DNA of 64,000 nt from Enterobacterales bacterium (GTDB taxonomy: Bacteria > Pseudomonadota > Gammaproteobacteria > Enterobacterales > Enterobacteriaceae). Positions within the stretch are counted from its first letter, which is position 1. Each line of letters starts with the position of its first letter. Location of the stretch: NCBI GenBank assembly GCA_015654925.1, contig JAATFX010000085.1, forward strand, positions 22,599 to 86,598. The letters run 5' to 3'. Position numbers and translations under genes: made by a program. The notes beneath the pieces were generated by a model. The model ran no database searches. It was not told the DNA's origin and saw only the letters and a program-made list of their open reading frames with translations. Below are positions 27,624 to 36,609 of this stretch, piece by piece.

Positions 27624-27645
27624 CCCCCCTTGTCAGCAAGGGGGG
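27624..27645 (+). other. Intercistronic hairpin between binding protein and ATPase genes
   Basis: Perfect 9-bp stem CCCCCCTTG / CAAGGGGGG with loop TCAG, in the 48-bp gap, with no T tract after it. Such a hairpin would protect the binding-protein mRNA from 3' decay and lower downstream expression, a common device in ABC operons. Confidence 0.65.
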
Positions 27646-27664
27646 CTGAAAATGAGGTATTTTC

Positions 27665-29164
27665 ATGGACCAGTATGCAGTCGTTATCGATAAGGTAAAA
27701 AAAAGTTTTGGCGGCGTCCATGCGCTAAAAAGCATTGATTTGAAAGTGAAGAAAGGCAGTATCCACGCCATCGTGGGAGAAAACGGCGCGGGTAAATCCA
27801 CCCTGATGAAGATCCTGTCCGGCATTTATATCAAAGACGGCGGCACCATCTACATCAACGGTAAGGAAGTCCATTTCACTTCGCCAAAACAGAGCCGGGA
27901 AAATAATATCGGTATTATCTATCAGGAGCTGGCACTGGCCCCCGACCTCACCGTGGCGGAGAATATTTTTCTGGGCGACCTGGGCTTTGGCGGCCAGTTC
28001 GTCAATTGGAAAAAAATGAACCAGAAAGCCGGCCGGGTATTATCCAACCTGGGCTTTCATATTCCACCCACGGCGCGGCTCGGTACCCTGAGCGTCGCTT
28101 ACCAGCAAATGGTCGAAATCGCCAAATCGCTGGCCCGGGACGTGAAAATATTGATCCTGGATGAACCGTCGGCGGTGTTGTCGAACCGGGAAATCGATAT
28201 TCTGTTCAGCCAGTTGAAGCTGCTTAAAGGCCAGGGGGTCACCATCCTCTATATTTCCCATCGGCTGGATGAAATATTTGCCATCGCCGATGCGATTACG
28301 GTGATCAAGGATGGCGAAACGGTTACCGACCTTGACCCTAAAACGTGTACGGAAGATGACATTATTTCCAGCATGGTAGGGCGTAAATTTGAAAACCTTT
28401 ATCCGCCCAAAAATATTCCCCAGGAAGAAACGGTACTTGAGGTTTATGGCATGTCCACCAAGTCGCTGTTAAAAGATATCAGCATTACCGCCAAAAAAGG
28501 TGAAATCGTCGGTCTGGCGGGGTTGGTGGGTTCCGGGCGTACGGAAATTTCCCGTTGCCTGTTTGGCCTGGATCGCATGACCGCCGGCAGGATTGTTAAA
28601 AACGGCAAGGAAATCACTATTCGCCACCCGGCGGATGCCATGCGCCAGGGTATTGGCCTGGTGCCGGAAAGCCGCAAAGAGCAGGGCGCTATTTTATCCC
28701 GGCCTATCCGGGAGAATATGACGTTATCCAATTTAAAGCGCGTTTGTTACAGGTTCGGCATTATAAATTACCGCAGCGAAAGAGCGTTTAGCGAACTGTC
28801 GCGCAAACGCCTGGCGATTAAATTAGGTTCCGTGGAGGACCCTATTTCCAGCCTCAGCGGGGGCAACCAGCAAAAAGTGGTGATCGCCAAATGGCTGGCC
28901 ACCGAATGTGATTTGCTCATCCTCGATGAACCCACCCGGGGCGTGGACGTGGGCGCCAAGGTGGAAATTTATAACGTCATTCATGAATTAGCCGAAAAGG
29001 GCTACGCCATTATTGTTATTTCTTCAGAAATGATCGAGGTGATTTCTTTATCTCATCGGGTTTATGTCATGAGCGAAGGCACCATAACCACGGAATTGCA
29101 GGGCGATCAAATTACCGAAGAGAACATCATGAGATTCGCCATACCTAAACGCGCTTTAGTGTAG
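27665..29164 (+). CDS. Sugar ABC transporter ATPase (RbsA-like, two ATPase domains)
   Basis: 499 residues with two fused ABC domains, as in RbsA/XylG. The first has Walker A GENGAGKST (about 38-46) and LILDEPSAVLSNREIDIL. The second, from about residue 255, has a degenerate Walker A (GLVGSGRTE) and intact SGGNQQKVVIAKWLATECDLLILDEPTRGVDVG. It is the middle gene of the transporter operon and energises the permease at 29178. Confidence 0.94.
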   Translation: MDQYAVVIDKVKKSFGGVHALKSIDLKVKKGSIHAIVGENGAGKSTLMKILSGIYIKDGGTIYINGKEVHFTSPKQSRENNIGIIYQELALAPDLTVAENIFLGDLGFGGQFVNWKKMNQKAGRVLSNLGFHIPPTARLGTLSVAYQQMVEIAKSLARDVKILILDEPSAVLSNREIDILFSQLKLLKGQGVTILYISHRLDEIFAIADAITVIKDGETVTDLDPKTCTEDDIISSMVGRKFENLYPPKNIPQEETVLEVYGMSTKSLLKDISITAKKGEIVGLAGLVGSGRTEISRCLFGLDRMTAGRIVKNGKEITIRHPADAMRQGIGLVPESRKEQGAILSRPIRENMTLSNLKRVCYRFGIINYRSERAFSELSRKRLAIKLGSVEDPISSLSGGNQQKVVIAKWLATECDLLILDEPTRGVDVGAKVEIYNVIHELAEKGYAIIVISSEMIEVISLSHRVYVMSEGTITTELQGDQITEENIMRFAIPKRALV

Positions 29165-29177
29165 CTGAGGAAAGATT

Positions 29178-30158
29178 ATGGAAACGGTAAACAATCCCAC
29201 GAAAACGACGGGCTTTGCCTTGCGGACCAAAGTACTGAAGTTTTTTGCCAACAACTCGACGTTACTGGTATTTTTTGTGATGTTGATTGTCGCCAATTTT
29301 TTATCCGATCGCTTTTATAGCCCGGAGAATATTACCAATGTATTAAGGCAGAGCGTTCCGCTCGGACTGGCGGCGATCGGCATGCTGTTCGTGATCCTGA
29401 CCGGCGGCATCGATTTGTCGGTGGGGTCGATCATGGCGCTGGTATCGGTGGCCGTGGCGCTGCTGATCCCTGAAATCGGGGTTATCCCGGCCATTATCGC
29501 CGGCGCCGGCATCGCCACGCTGGTGGGGGCAGCGGCCGGGTGCCTGGTGACGTTCTTTAATATCGCCCCGTTTATCGCCACGCTGGCCATGATGACCATC
29601 GCGCGCGGCGGGGCGCTGATTGCCGCCAAGGGCCAACCGATCTTTATCGACGATGTGTCGTATGTGAATTTCGGTACCGGCTACTTTTTAGGGCTGCCGC
29701 TGCCGGTCTATGTGTTTATCGCCTTTGCGATCCTGGCCCATTTTGTCTATCAATATACGGTATTCGGCCGGCTGGTGATTTCCATCGGTTCCAACGAAAC
29801 CGCCACCCGTTTTGCGGGCGTCCGGGTCGACTGGTATAAATTCGCCGTGTATGCCCTAAGCGGATTGGCCTGCGGCCTGGCCGGCGTGCTGGCCTCCACC
29901 CGTACGGGCGTGGGGTCGCCGGTGATGTCCATCGGCTTCGAGCTGGATGTAATTGCGGCGGTGGTGGTGGGCGGCGCCAGCCTGGCCGGCGGCCGGGGCA
30001 CGGTGGTTAATACCATTATCGGCGTGCTGATCCTGAGTATCATTTCCAACCTGATGAATTTGATGAATATCTCCGGCTATAACCAGCAGGTGGTTAAAGG
30101 CGCCATTATTATCATCGCCGTCATGCTGGAAAGCTTTAAATCCCGGGCGCGTGCCTGA
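29178..30158 (+). CDS. Sugar ABC transporter permease (RbsC-like)
   Basis: 326 residues with about nine or ten hydrophobic segments. Family motifs include SVPLGLAAIGMLFVILTGGIDLSVGS, GNETATRFAGV-like GSNETATRFAGVRVDWYK, and VVVGGASLAGGRGTVVNTIIGVLIL. It lies 13 bp after the ATPase and completes the importer. It ends 49 bp from the convergent kinase gene; that gap is GC-rich with CCGGCGCGC-type inverted repeats that may terminate both transcripts. Confidence 0.93.
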   Translation: METVNNPTKTTGFALRTKVLKFFANNSTLLVFFVMLIVANFLSDRFYSPENITNVLRQSVPLGLAAIGMLFVILTGGIDLSVGSIMALVSVAVALLIPEIGVIPAIIAGAGIATLVGAAAGCLVTFFNIAPFIATLAMMTIARGGALIAAKGQPIFIDDVSYVNFGTGYFLGLPLPVYVFIAFAILAHFVYQYTVFGRLVISIGSNETATRFAGVRVDWYKFAVYALSGLACGLAGVLASTRTGVGSPVMSIGFELDVIAAVVVGGASLAGGRGTVVNTIIGVLILSIISNLMNLMNISGYNQQVVKGAIIIIAVMLESFKSRARA

Positions 30159-30207
30159 GGACGCTTGCGGTCCGCGCTAGCAAAACCGGCCCCGGCGCGC
30201 GGGATTA

Positions 30208-31719
30208 TCATGGCGCCGGCGCGCCGGTCAGCGGCTGGCACTGGCCGTAAAGCGCGCGAAAACGCGGATACTGGCCGGTGTAGTAATGATGGCTTTGCGC
30301 GTCGGACTCAATGATTTCGCCGAAACGCACAAACGCGCTCGCGCCGTTCCAGTCCGTGCTTAAACCGGTACCGATGGCGGCGGTCCAGGCGGCGCCCAGG
30401 CATGAACCGGGATGTCCCACCAGGCGCAGCAGCGGCACGCCGAGCACGTCGGCCACGATTTGCATCCATAAGCGGCTGGCAGACCCCCCGTCGGAAACGA
30501 TGTAGCGCCGGGTGGGGTAACCGATATCATGCAGGGTGTCGATATGATGTTTAATGGCGTAGGCATAGGCTTCCAATAACGCGCGCCAGATGTGGCCGGC
30601 GTCATGGGACAAGGTCAGGCCGAACAGCACGCCGCGCGCCGCCGGATCGTGCAGCGGGGTTTTTTCCCCGAGGAAGTAGGGCAGGCACAACACGCCCGCG
30701 GCGCCTGCGGGACGCTGCTGCGCCAGGCTATCAAGGTATTGATGCAGGGATAATCCGGCCTGCTCCGCCGCCGCCCGGTGCTGGCCGGCAAAGTTTTCCG
30801 CAAACCAGTTCAGGCCCGAGCCGCCGGTGGACATACAGCCATTGGGCATATACATACCGGGGATCAGGTGATAATCGAGGTACAGGCGCGCGTCCGGGTT
30901 TACCGTGGCGGCGGCGGTCAGAACATCCACCGAACCGCCGAATTTCAACAGCACGTCGCCCGGTTGGGTGACCCCGGCCCCCAGCGCGGACGCTATCATG
31001 TCCGCCGCCCCGCCAATAACCGGCGTGCCGGCCGCCAGACCGGTGAACCGAGCCGCCGCCGCGCTGAGCCGGCCCAGGATTTCATGGGAGGGTACCAGGC
31101 GCGGCACGGCGCGGCGCGGCAGGTGGGCCACGGCTATCTGTTCGTCGTCAAGGCGATGGGTGGCGATATTGATAAAACCCGCTTCCAGCGCCCAGTTTTG
31201 CTCAACCGCCTTTTCGCCGGTCAGCCGCCAATTGATAAAATCATAGGAGCCGAACACCGTGGCGATGCGCGCGTGGATCTGCGGTTCGTGCCGTTCGATC
31301 CAGCGGATCTTGGCCCCGACCAATTGCTGGTTGATGCCGTTGCCGCTGCGTTTGATAAACGCCGTTTCATCCTGCTCGGCGCGGATTTCGGCGACCTGCT
31401 GGCCGCAGCGGCCGTCGCTTTGCTGGATGCTCGGGCGCAAGACCTGCCCGCGGTCGTCAAGCAGCACCACGGCGGGCAGCATGCCGGTGACGCCGATACC
31501 GGCGATGGCATCGGCACTGACGCCGCTGCTGGCCAACAGCTCGCGGCAAATCTCGCCGACGTTGCGCCACCACTGTTCGGGATCTTCCTCGGTCCAGCCC
31601 GGCTGCGGCGAGGACAACCGCACGGGACGGGAGACGATGCCCAGCACCCGATCCGGCAATTGGATCAACATGCCGATAGTGGAAGTGGTTCCTATATCAA
31701 TACCCAGCAAGCAGTTCAT
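30208..31719 (-). CDS. FGGY-family carbohydrate kinase, substrate unknown
   Basis: 503 residues from the ATG at 31719, which has GGGAGAA upstream. LLGIDIGTTSTIGMLIQ is the N-terminal ATPase motif, TEEDPEQWWRNVGEIC and GIGVTGMLPAVVLLDD are typical of xylulokinase-like members, GGAADMIASALGAGV holds the probable catalytic Asp, and IVSDGGSASRLWMQIVADVLG the FGGY signature. It is clearly distinct from DalK at 25039. It is co-directional with the BtpA/SgcQ gene and the DeoR regulator upstream. The sugar cannot be told from sequence. Confidence 0.88.
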   Translation of the reverse strand: MNCLLGIDIGTTSTIGMLIQLPDRVLGIVSRPVRLSSPQPGWTEEDPEQWWRNVGEICRELLASSGVSADAIAGIGVTGMLPAVVLLDDRGQVLRPSIQQSDGRCGQQVAEIRAEQDETAFIKRSGNGINQQLVGAKIRWIERHEPQIHARIATVFGSYDFINWRLTGEKAVEQNWALEAGFINIATHRLDDEQIAVAHLPRRAVPRLVPSHEILGRLSAAAARFTGLAAGTPVIGGAADMIASALGAGVTQPGDVLLKFGGSVDVLTAAATVNPDARLYLDYHLIPGMYMPNGCMSTGGSGLNWFAENFAGQHRAAAEQAGLSLHQYLDSLAQQRPAGAAGVLCLPYFLGEKTPLHDPAARGVLFGLTLSHDAGHIWRALLEAYAYAIKHHIDTLHDIGYPTRRYIVSDGGSASRLWMQIVADVLGVPLLRLVGHPGSCLGAAWTAAIGTGLSTDWNGASAFVRFGEIIESDAQSHHYYTGQYPRFRALYGQCQPLTGAPAP

Positions 31720-31752
31720 GCGTTCTCCCGTCAATCGCCGCGGCGGCGTTGG

Positions 31753-32553
31753 TTAGCGCAACCCTTCTACCACGTCCATGAAGCGTTTGACCCGATCGCC
31801 GTCAACCGCGTTCCAGGTATTGCCGTCAATTTTGAAATGCGTGCCGATAATCACGCCGCTGGCCAGGCTCAAGACGTCGCGCACGTTATCGATATTGGTG
31901 CCGGTATTGGCAAACACCGGTACGCCGGTCACCGCTTCGCACACCTTGCGCAGATGGGATTGGTCCGCCGCCTCCCCGGTAATCGGACCGGAGACCAGAA
32001 TGGCGTCGGCCAGTGAAGAAAACACGGCGCTGCGCGCCCGCAGTTCTATCGGCCGGCTATCCAGCGAGTGGGCGAATTCGGCATTAATATTAAACAGCAG
32101 CTTCATATCGTCGCGGCCCAGGCTGTGCCGCAGGCGGGACGCGGCGGCGCAATCGGGCTGCCAGATGCCCATATCCGAGGCGAAGACGCCGGTAAAGATT
32201 TCCCGCACGAAGCTGGCGCCGGTGACGGCGCCGATGGCCACGCTGGCCTTGGGGTCCCATAGATAATTGACGCCGAACGGCACTTTCAGTACGGGCTTGA
32301 CGGCCTGTACCACCGCCGACATGGCGGCCACGCCTTCCAATGCGGCGTTAAATACATACGGCCGGTCGTTTTCATTGCCGAACATAATGGCATCCACGCC
32401 GCCGGCCTGCAATTTTTCCACGTCGGCCAATACGTCGCCTATCAGCTTATCGATGCCGCCATCGGCATCGTAAAGCGGAGAACCCGGCAACGCGCCGATA
32501 TGCGCCATGGCGATAACGGCTTTTTTCTTAGTACCTAAAAATTCAAAAATCAT
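31753..32553 (-). CDS. BtpA/SgcQ-family protein
   Basis: 266 residues. IAMAHIGALPGSPLYDADGGIDKLI, GVDAIMFGNENDRPY, FGVNYLWDPKASVAIGAVTGASFVREIFTG and PVFANTGTNIDNVRDVLSLASGVIIGTHFK are the conserved blocks of the BtpA family, a predicted TIM barrel named after a photosystem I biogenesis factor. E. coli SgcQ belongs here and sits in a sugar-utilisation cluster, as does this gene. A catabolic role, perhaps an aldolase or epimerase step, fits the FGGY kinase 33 bp downstream but is inference. Confidence 0.88.
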   Translation of the reverse strand: MIFEFLGTKKKAVIAMAHIGALPGSPLYDADGGIDKLIGDVLADVEKLQAGGVDAIMFGNENDRPYVFNAALEGVAAMSAVVQAVKPVLKVPFGVNYLWDPKASVAIGAVTGASFVREIFTGVFASDMGIWQPDCAAASRLRHSLGRDDMKLLFNINAEFAHSLDSRPIELRARSAVFSSLADAILVSGPITGEAADQSHLRKVCEAVTGVPVFANTGTNIDNVRDVLSLASGVIIGTHFKIDGNTWNAVDGDRVKRFMDVVEGLR

Positions 32554-32602
32554 AGGACACTCCAGACGATGTAATTGGGAAGGCGTGCTTCACTTCCACC
32601 TA

Positions 32603-33454
32603 TCAGCAGGCTTCGGGTAAAGGCGGGGCGATGACCACCTTGACTTTTGCCGCCTCCAGCGCCAGGGCGATGGCCGGCGGCGGCGAACTTTCGGTAATCA
32701 GCATGTCCACGCCCTGTAATGGGGCGATATTGACCAGGGACATGCGTTGGAATTTTGAGGAATCGCACAGCACCACCTTGAAACCCGAGCGGTTGAGATA
32801 CAGCCGCTTCAGGTCGACATCCTCAAAAGAGTAATCATAAATACCGCTACAGGTGATGCCGGACACCCCCACAAAGGCGATATCGAACCACAACTGTTCA
32901 AACTGGGCGATGGCGGCGGGGCCGCCTACGGCCATTTCATCGCCGCGCATATGTCCGCCCGCCAGGTAGATTTCCGGCGCGCCGCTACTCATGCGGTGGG
33001 CAATGCGTACGCTATTGGTGAATATTTTCATCCGGTTGCGTTCAAGCAGCCTTTCCGCCACCAAAAACGTGGTGGTGCCCACGTCCAGCGCCACGGTGAG
33101 ATAACCGCAGGCAATCTCCGCCGCGACCGCCGCGATGCGCGCCTTGGCTTCGCAGTTTTGTATCAGGCGCGTATCAAAGCTGGGTTCTTCGCGATCCATG
33201 GCCACCGGCGTGCTGTTTTCGGGCAATACCGCGCCGCCGTGGATACGCACCAGCTTGCCTTCCGATTCCAGCTCCACCAGGTCGCGGCGGATGGTCATAT
33301 CCGACACGTCCAGTTCGGCGGCGATGCTGCTTACCGACACGGAACCCTGCTGCACCAGGGTTTCAATGATATATAACTGCCGATCCTGCGCCAGGAGCTT
33401 GATACGCTCAGGTTTTTGCTCATATGCCGGTAGCTCGTCTCGATTTGCATTCAT
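32603..33454 (-). CDS. DeoR-family transcriptional regulator
   Basis: About 283 residues. The HTH is RQLYIIETLVQQGSVSVSSIAAELDVSDMTIRRDLVELESEGKLVRIHGGAV. The sensor domain follows, with VALDVGTTTFLVAERLL, FTNSVRIAHRMSS, GGHMRGDEMAVGG and CDSSKFQRMSLVNIAPL. Several starts are possible: ATG at 33454 (weak GGA upstream, used here), ATG at 33466 and ATG at 33505, the last lying inside repeated operator-like sequence. It is divergent from the SDR gene at 33622 and probably controls both arms. Confidence 0.87.
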   Translation of the reverse strand: MNANRDELPAYEQKPERIKLLAQDRQLYIIETLVQQGSVSVSSIAAELDVSDMTIRRDLVELESEGKLVRIHGGAVLPENSTPVAMDREEPSFDTRLIQNCEAKARIAAVAAEIACGYLTVALDVGTTTFLVAERLLERNRMKIFTNSVRIAHRMSSGAPEIYLAGGHMRGDEMAVGGPAAIAQFEQLWFDIAFVGVSGITCSGIYDYSFEDVDLKRLYLNRSGFKVVLCDSSKFQRMSLVNIAPLQGVDMLITESSPPPAIALALEAAKVKVVIAPPLPEAC

Positions 33455-33495
33455 GCCGATGTCCATTTTAGCCGTGATGTTCGAATTTATGCGGT

Positions 33496-33576
33496 ATTCA
33501 AACATTTATTCAAACATAATACGGATTATTAAATTTATATCAAACAAATCGTAGATTGATTTGTTTTGATTTGTTT
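33496..33576. promoter_or_regulatory. Array of TCAAACA / GATTTGTTT repeats, probable DeoR operators
   Basis: ATTCAAACAT occurs at 33496-33505 and 33508-33517, a direct repeat with 12-bp period. AAACAAATC (33542-33550) and GATTTGTTT (33558-33566) form a perfect inverted repeat, and GATTTGTTT recurs at 33568-33576. The array fills the space between the regulator and the SDR gene, as expected for an autoregulated DeoR-type repressor. Confidence 0.6.
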
Positions 33577-33621
33577 GTTTATTTGTTGTAGATAATAGTA
33601 CATCACTTAAAGGAGCGCAAA

Positions 33622-34422
33622 ATGACCAATGAGAATCCCAGCCCCTGTCAGTTTCCCGGCCTGGCGGGACAGTCCGCCGTCGTCACCGGCGGCGCCACGG
33701 GCATCGGCCGGGCCATTGCCCGCGCGCTGATGGCCCAGGGCGTTCGCGTCGCCATCGGCGATATCAATGAAGTATTGGCTAAACGCACCGCGGAAGAACT
33801 GGGCGGCGATACTATCGGTTTTTATGTGGATGTCCGTTCCCGCCAGTCCGTGGCCGACGGATTCGCCCGGGTGAACGATGTCTTCGGCAGTTTTCAGATT
33901 TTGGCGGCCAACGCCGGGGTCTCAACCATGCAGCATGCGTTAAAACTCACCGATGAAGAGTGGGATTTTAATTTTGACGTCAACACCAGGGGAATTTTTC
34001 TTACCAACCAGATTGCCGCCCGCCAGTTCGTGGCCCAGGGGCAGGGCGTTATTGTCAATACCGCTTCGCTGGCGGCCAAGGTGGGCGCGCCGCTGCTGGC
34101 CCATTACTCCGCCAGTAAGTTCGCCGTGCTGGGCTGGACTCAGGCCCTGGCGCGCGAATTGGCGGGCAAGGGCATCCGGGTCAATGCCGTATGTCCCGGG
34201 TTCGTCAAAACCGGCATGCAGTCCCGCGAGATAGAATGGGAAGCCGAGTTGCGCTCCATCACGTCCGAGCAGGTGATTGATGATTATATCCGTCAAACGC
34301 CCCTGGGACGCCTGGAGACCCCGGAAGATGTGGCCGACGTGGTGGTGTTTTTGTGTTCCGACGCCGCCCGGTTTATGACCGGCCAGGGGATAAACGTGAC
34401 CGGGGGCGTATATACTGGTTGA
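33622..34422 (+). CDS. SDR-family oxidoreductase (probable polyol or sugar dehydrogenase)
   Basis: 266 residues with AAAGGAG upstream. TGGATGIGRAIARAL is the cofactor motif, D47 in VAIGDIN favours NAD, NAGVS and TASLAAKVGAPLLAHYSASKFAVLG supply the active-site Asn, Ser, Tyr and Lys, and NAVCPGFVKTGM and GQGINVTGGVYTG complete the classical SDR fold. It opens the + strand arm of an unassigned carbohydrate cluster, followed by an ABC transporter. Oxidation of an imported sugar or polyol is the likely role; the substrate is unknown. Confidence 0.9.
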   Translation: MTNENPSPCQFPGLAGQSAVVTGGATGIGRAIARALMAQGVRVAIGDINEVLAKRTAEELGGDTIGFYVDVRSRQSVADGFARVNDVFGSFQILAANAGVSTMQHALKLTDEEWDFNFDVNTRGIFLTNQIAARQFVAQGQGVIVNTASLAAKVGAPLLAHYSASKFAVLGWTQALARELAGKGIRVNAVCPGFVKTGMQSREIEWEAELRSITSEQVIDDYIRQTPLGRLETPEDVADVVVFLCSDAARFMTGQGINVTGGVYTG

Positions 34423-34530
34423 ATATCAAACAAAAAGTAACATTATAAATAATTCCGAACAGCGATCCTCAGGAGCAGATGAGGTAGGTGATTTTTTTCA
34501 GCTTTCAGTATAAGCAACCGTTTGCCATTC

Positions 34531-34569
34531 TTTACCATGACAGTTTACCGTGACAGTTTACCGTGGCAG
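34531..34569 (+). repeat. Three tandem 13-bp repeats
   Basis: TTTACCATGACAG, TTTACCGTGACAG and TTTACCGTGGCAG lie head to tail, differing by one base at each step, 36 bp before the ATPase start. They may be protein-binding repeats or a slipped-strand product in a leader. Confidence 0.7.
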
Positions 34570-34605
34570 CGGAGGACATTTGCACCAGCATCGGGGGAAA
34601 AGCCT

Positions 34606-35730
34606 ATGGCATCGATCGAATTGCAAAATGTTTCGAAAATCTATCAAAGTAATCAATACAGCGTGCGGGATGTTAATTTAACCATCCATGATGGCGAATT
34701 CGTGATATTTCTCGGCCCGTCCGGTTGCGGGAAATCCACCACGCTGCGCATGATTGCCGGTTTGGAAAGTATTACGTCCGGCGAATTGCGCATTAACGGG
34801 CAAAACGTTAACCGGGTGGCCCCCCGGGACCGCAATATCGCAGTGGTATTTCAAAGCTATGCCCTATACCCGCATATGACCGTGGCGGAAAATATGGCCT
34901 TCGGCCTTAAAATGCGCGGCACCCCTACCGATATTATCCGGCAAAAAGTTGCCGAAACCGCCGCTATGCTCGGGCTGGACCAGTTATTGCACCGCAAACC
35001 GGCCGCGCTCTCGGGCGGCCAGCGCCAGCGGGTAGCGCTGGGACGCGCAATTGTCCGCGAACCCCAGGCCTTTTTACTGGATGAACCGCTATCCAACCTG
35101 GACGCGCAGCTGCGCGCCGAAATGCGCACCGAATTAATAAAACTTCACCGCCGGCTGGGTAAAACTATGATTTATGTGACCCATGATCAGGTTGAAGCCA
35201 TGACTATGGGCGATCGTATATGCATTATGCGTGATGGTTATTTGGTGCAAAGCGGCAAGCCGCTGGAGGTTTATGCCAATCCGGCCAATATTTTCGTGGC
35301 GCGTTTTCTTTCCTCGCCGCCGATCAATTTACTCCCCTGCGTGGTGCGCGCCTGGGCCAACGGCGTATCATTGATGCTCACCGAGAGGTGCCGTATCCGG
35401 GTGTCGGATTATGCCCAGGCGGATTACCGCCGCTATGACGGCCAAACGGTGACCCTGGGTATCCGCCCGGAAGATTTTCACGCCCGCCAGCTCGATCCGA
35501 ATTGGCAGCCTTTGCAATTTAAAGTGACCGCCGTGGAAGCGCTGGGGGCGGAAAATATCGTCACCGGCACCATTGACGATGTCCGGTTTGTCGTACGCCT
35601 CGACCGGCACACCTTGCCGGCGCCGGGCGATACCATTACTTTGTATATGGACCCCGATTCGCTGCATTTATTTGATAGCCATACCGGCGACGTTTTGCCG
35701 CGCCGGGCTTCGCCGCCGCTCGCCAGCTAA
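34606..35730 (+). CDS. Carbohydrate ABC transporter ATPase (MalK/UgpC type)
   Basis: 374 residues from the ATG at 34606, with GGGGGA upstream; the longer frame from 34522 runs through the tandem repeats. Walker A GPSGCGKST (about 37-45), LSGGQRQRVALGRAIVREPQAFLLDEPLSNLDAQLRAEMR, and H-loop VTHDQVEAMTMGDRI are typical. A C-terminal TOBE/OB domain from about residue 240 (VTLGIRPEDF, VEALGAENIVTG) is characteristic of the MalK group. Its partners are the permeases at 35749 and 37891 and the binding protein at 36610. Confidence 0.94.
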   Translation: MASIELQNVSKIYQSNQYSVRDVNLTIHDGEFVIFLGPSGCGKSTTLRMIAGLESITSGELRINGQNVNRVAPRDRNIAVVFQSYALYPHMTVAENMAFGLKMRGTPTDIIRQKVAETAAMLGLDQLLHRKPAALSGGQRQRVALGRAIVREPQAFLLDEPLSNLDAQLRAEMRTELIKLHRRLGKTMIYVTHDQVEAMTMGDRICIMRDGYLVQSGKPLEVYANPANIFVARFLSSPPINLLPCVVRAWANGVSLMLTERCRIRVSDYAQADYRRYDGQTVTLGIRPEDFHARQLDPNWQPLQFKVTAVEALGAENIVTGTIDDVRFVVRLDRHTLPAPGDTITLYMDPDSLHLFDSHTGDVLPRRASPPLAS

Positions 35731-35748
35731 TTACCGGGGGTCAGGGTC

Positions 35749-36549
35749 ATGCTACGCAAAATCGCACTGCATGTTGGACTGATTATCGCTTGTATCGTTG
35801 TGATCTTGCCGCCGCTTTGGGCGCTGCGCACCAGCCTGGTGCCCGAATCCATGGCTTATAGCACCGATATTTTCCCCGCCTGGTCATGGGAGAATTATCG
35901 CGGACTTATCAGCAATAATAATTTTTTGACCCATTATGGCAACAGCCTGATTGTCTCGTTTGGTTCGGTTGCCCTGGCGATGCCGTTCGCCGCGGCCACC
36001 GGTTATGCGTTCGCCCGTTTCAAAACCGGCGGGCCGGCGGCGCGCTTTATTATGCTGGCGACGCAAATGCTGCCGGCGGTGGCGCTGGTGTTACCGGCCT
36101 TCGCGTTATTGCGCACCTTGGGCATGACTAACTCCCTGGTGGGTTTAACATTGGTGTACGCCGCGCTGAACCTCCCGTTTCTCACCTGGATTTTAATGGG
36201 GTTTTTTGAAGGTATCCCGGTCGATCTGGAATGGGCGGCCATGACCGACGGCGCCACGGCCTGGGGCGCTTTTCGCCATATCGTTCTGCCGGTTTCCCTG
36301 CCGGGTCTCGCCGCCGCCGCGGTGCTGGGTTTTATTCTTTCCTGGAACGAGTTTTTATTCGCCTTGGTCCTTAGCGGGCCGCAAACCGCCACTATTCCGG
36401 TGGCGTTGGCCGCGCTGCAAACCTCCAATGGCGTACAGATAGGTAAAGTCTCGGCCGGCGTGGTATTGGCCATTTTACCGTTGATTATCGCTTCACATTT
36501 TATCCAGCGTTATATAGTCAAAGGACTGACTTTCGGCAGCGTTAAGTAG
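35749..36549 (+). CDS. Carbohydrate ABC transporter permease (MalG type)
   Basis: 266 residues with six membrane segments. The EAA loop is at LEWAAMTDGATAWGAFRHIVLPVSLPGLAAAAVLGFILSWNEFLFAL, a MalG-type pattern. It starts 18 bp after the ATPase and is followed by the binding-protein gene, so the two permease genes are separated, which is not the usual E-F-G order. Confidence 0.92.
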   Translation: MLRKIALHVGLIIACIVVILPPLWALRTSLVPESMAYSTDIFPAWSWENYRGLISNNNFLTHYGNSLIVSFGSVALAMPFAAATGYAFARFKTGGPAARFIMLATQMLPAVALVLPAFALLRTLGMTNSLVGLTLVYAALNLPFLTWILMGFFEGIPVDLEWAAMTDGATAWGAFRHIVLPVSLPGLAAAAVLGFILSWNEFLFALVLSGPQTATIPVALAALQTSNGVQIGKVSAGVVLAILPLIIASHFIQRYIVKGLTFGSVK

Positions 36550-36609
36550 TGGTGCCAGCGTATTTTTTCACTCGAAAAAACGTCTATCCAGACGAAACAG
36601 GAGACAGCC

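Noticed and set aside
30778..32016. 412-codon + strand ORF across the FGGY kinase and BtpA genes
   Set aside because: Antisense shadow with no recognisable domain; the reverse strand encodes two well-conserved families with ribosome-binding sites.
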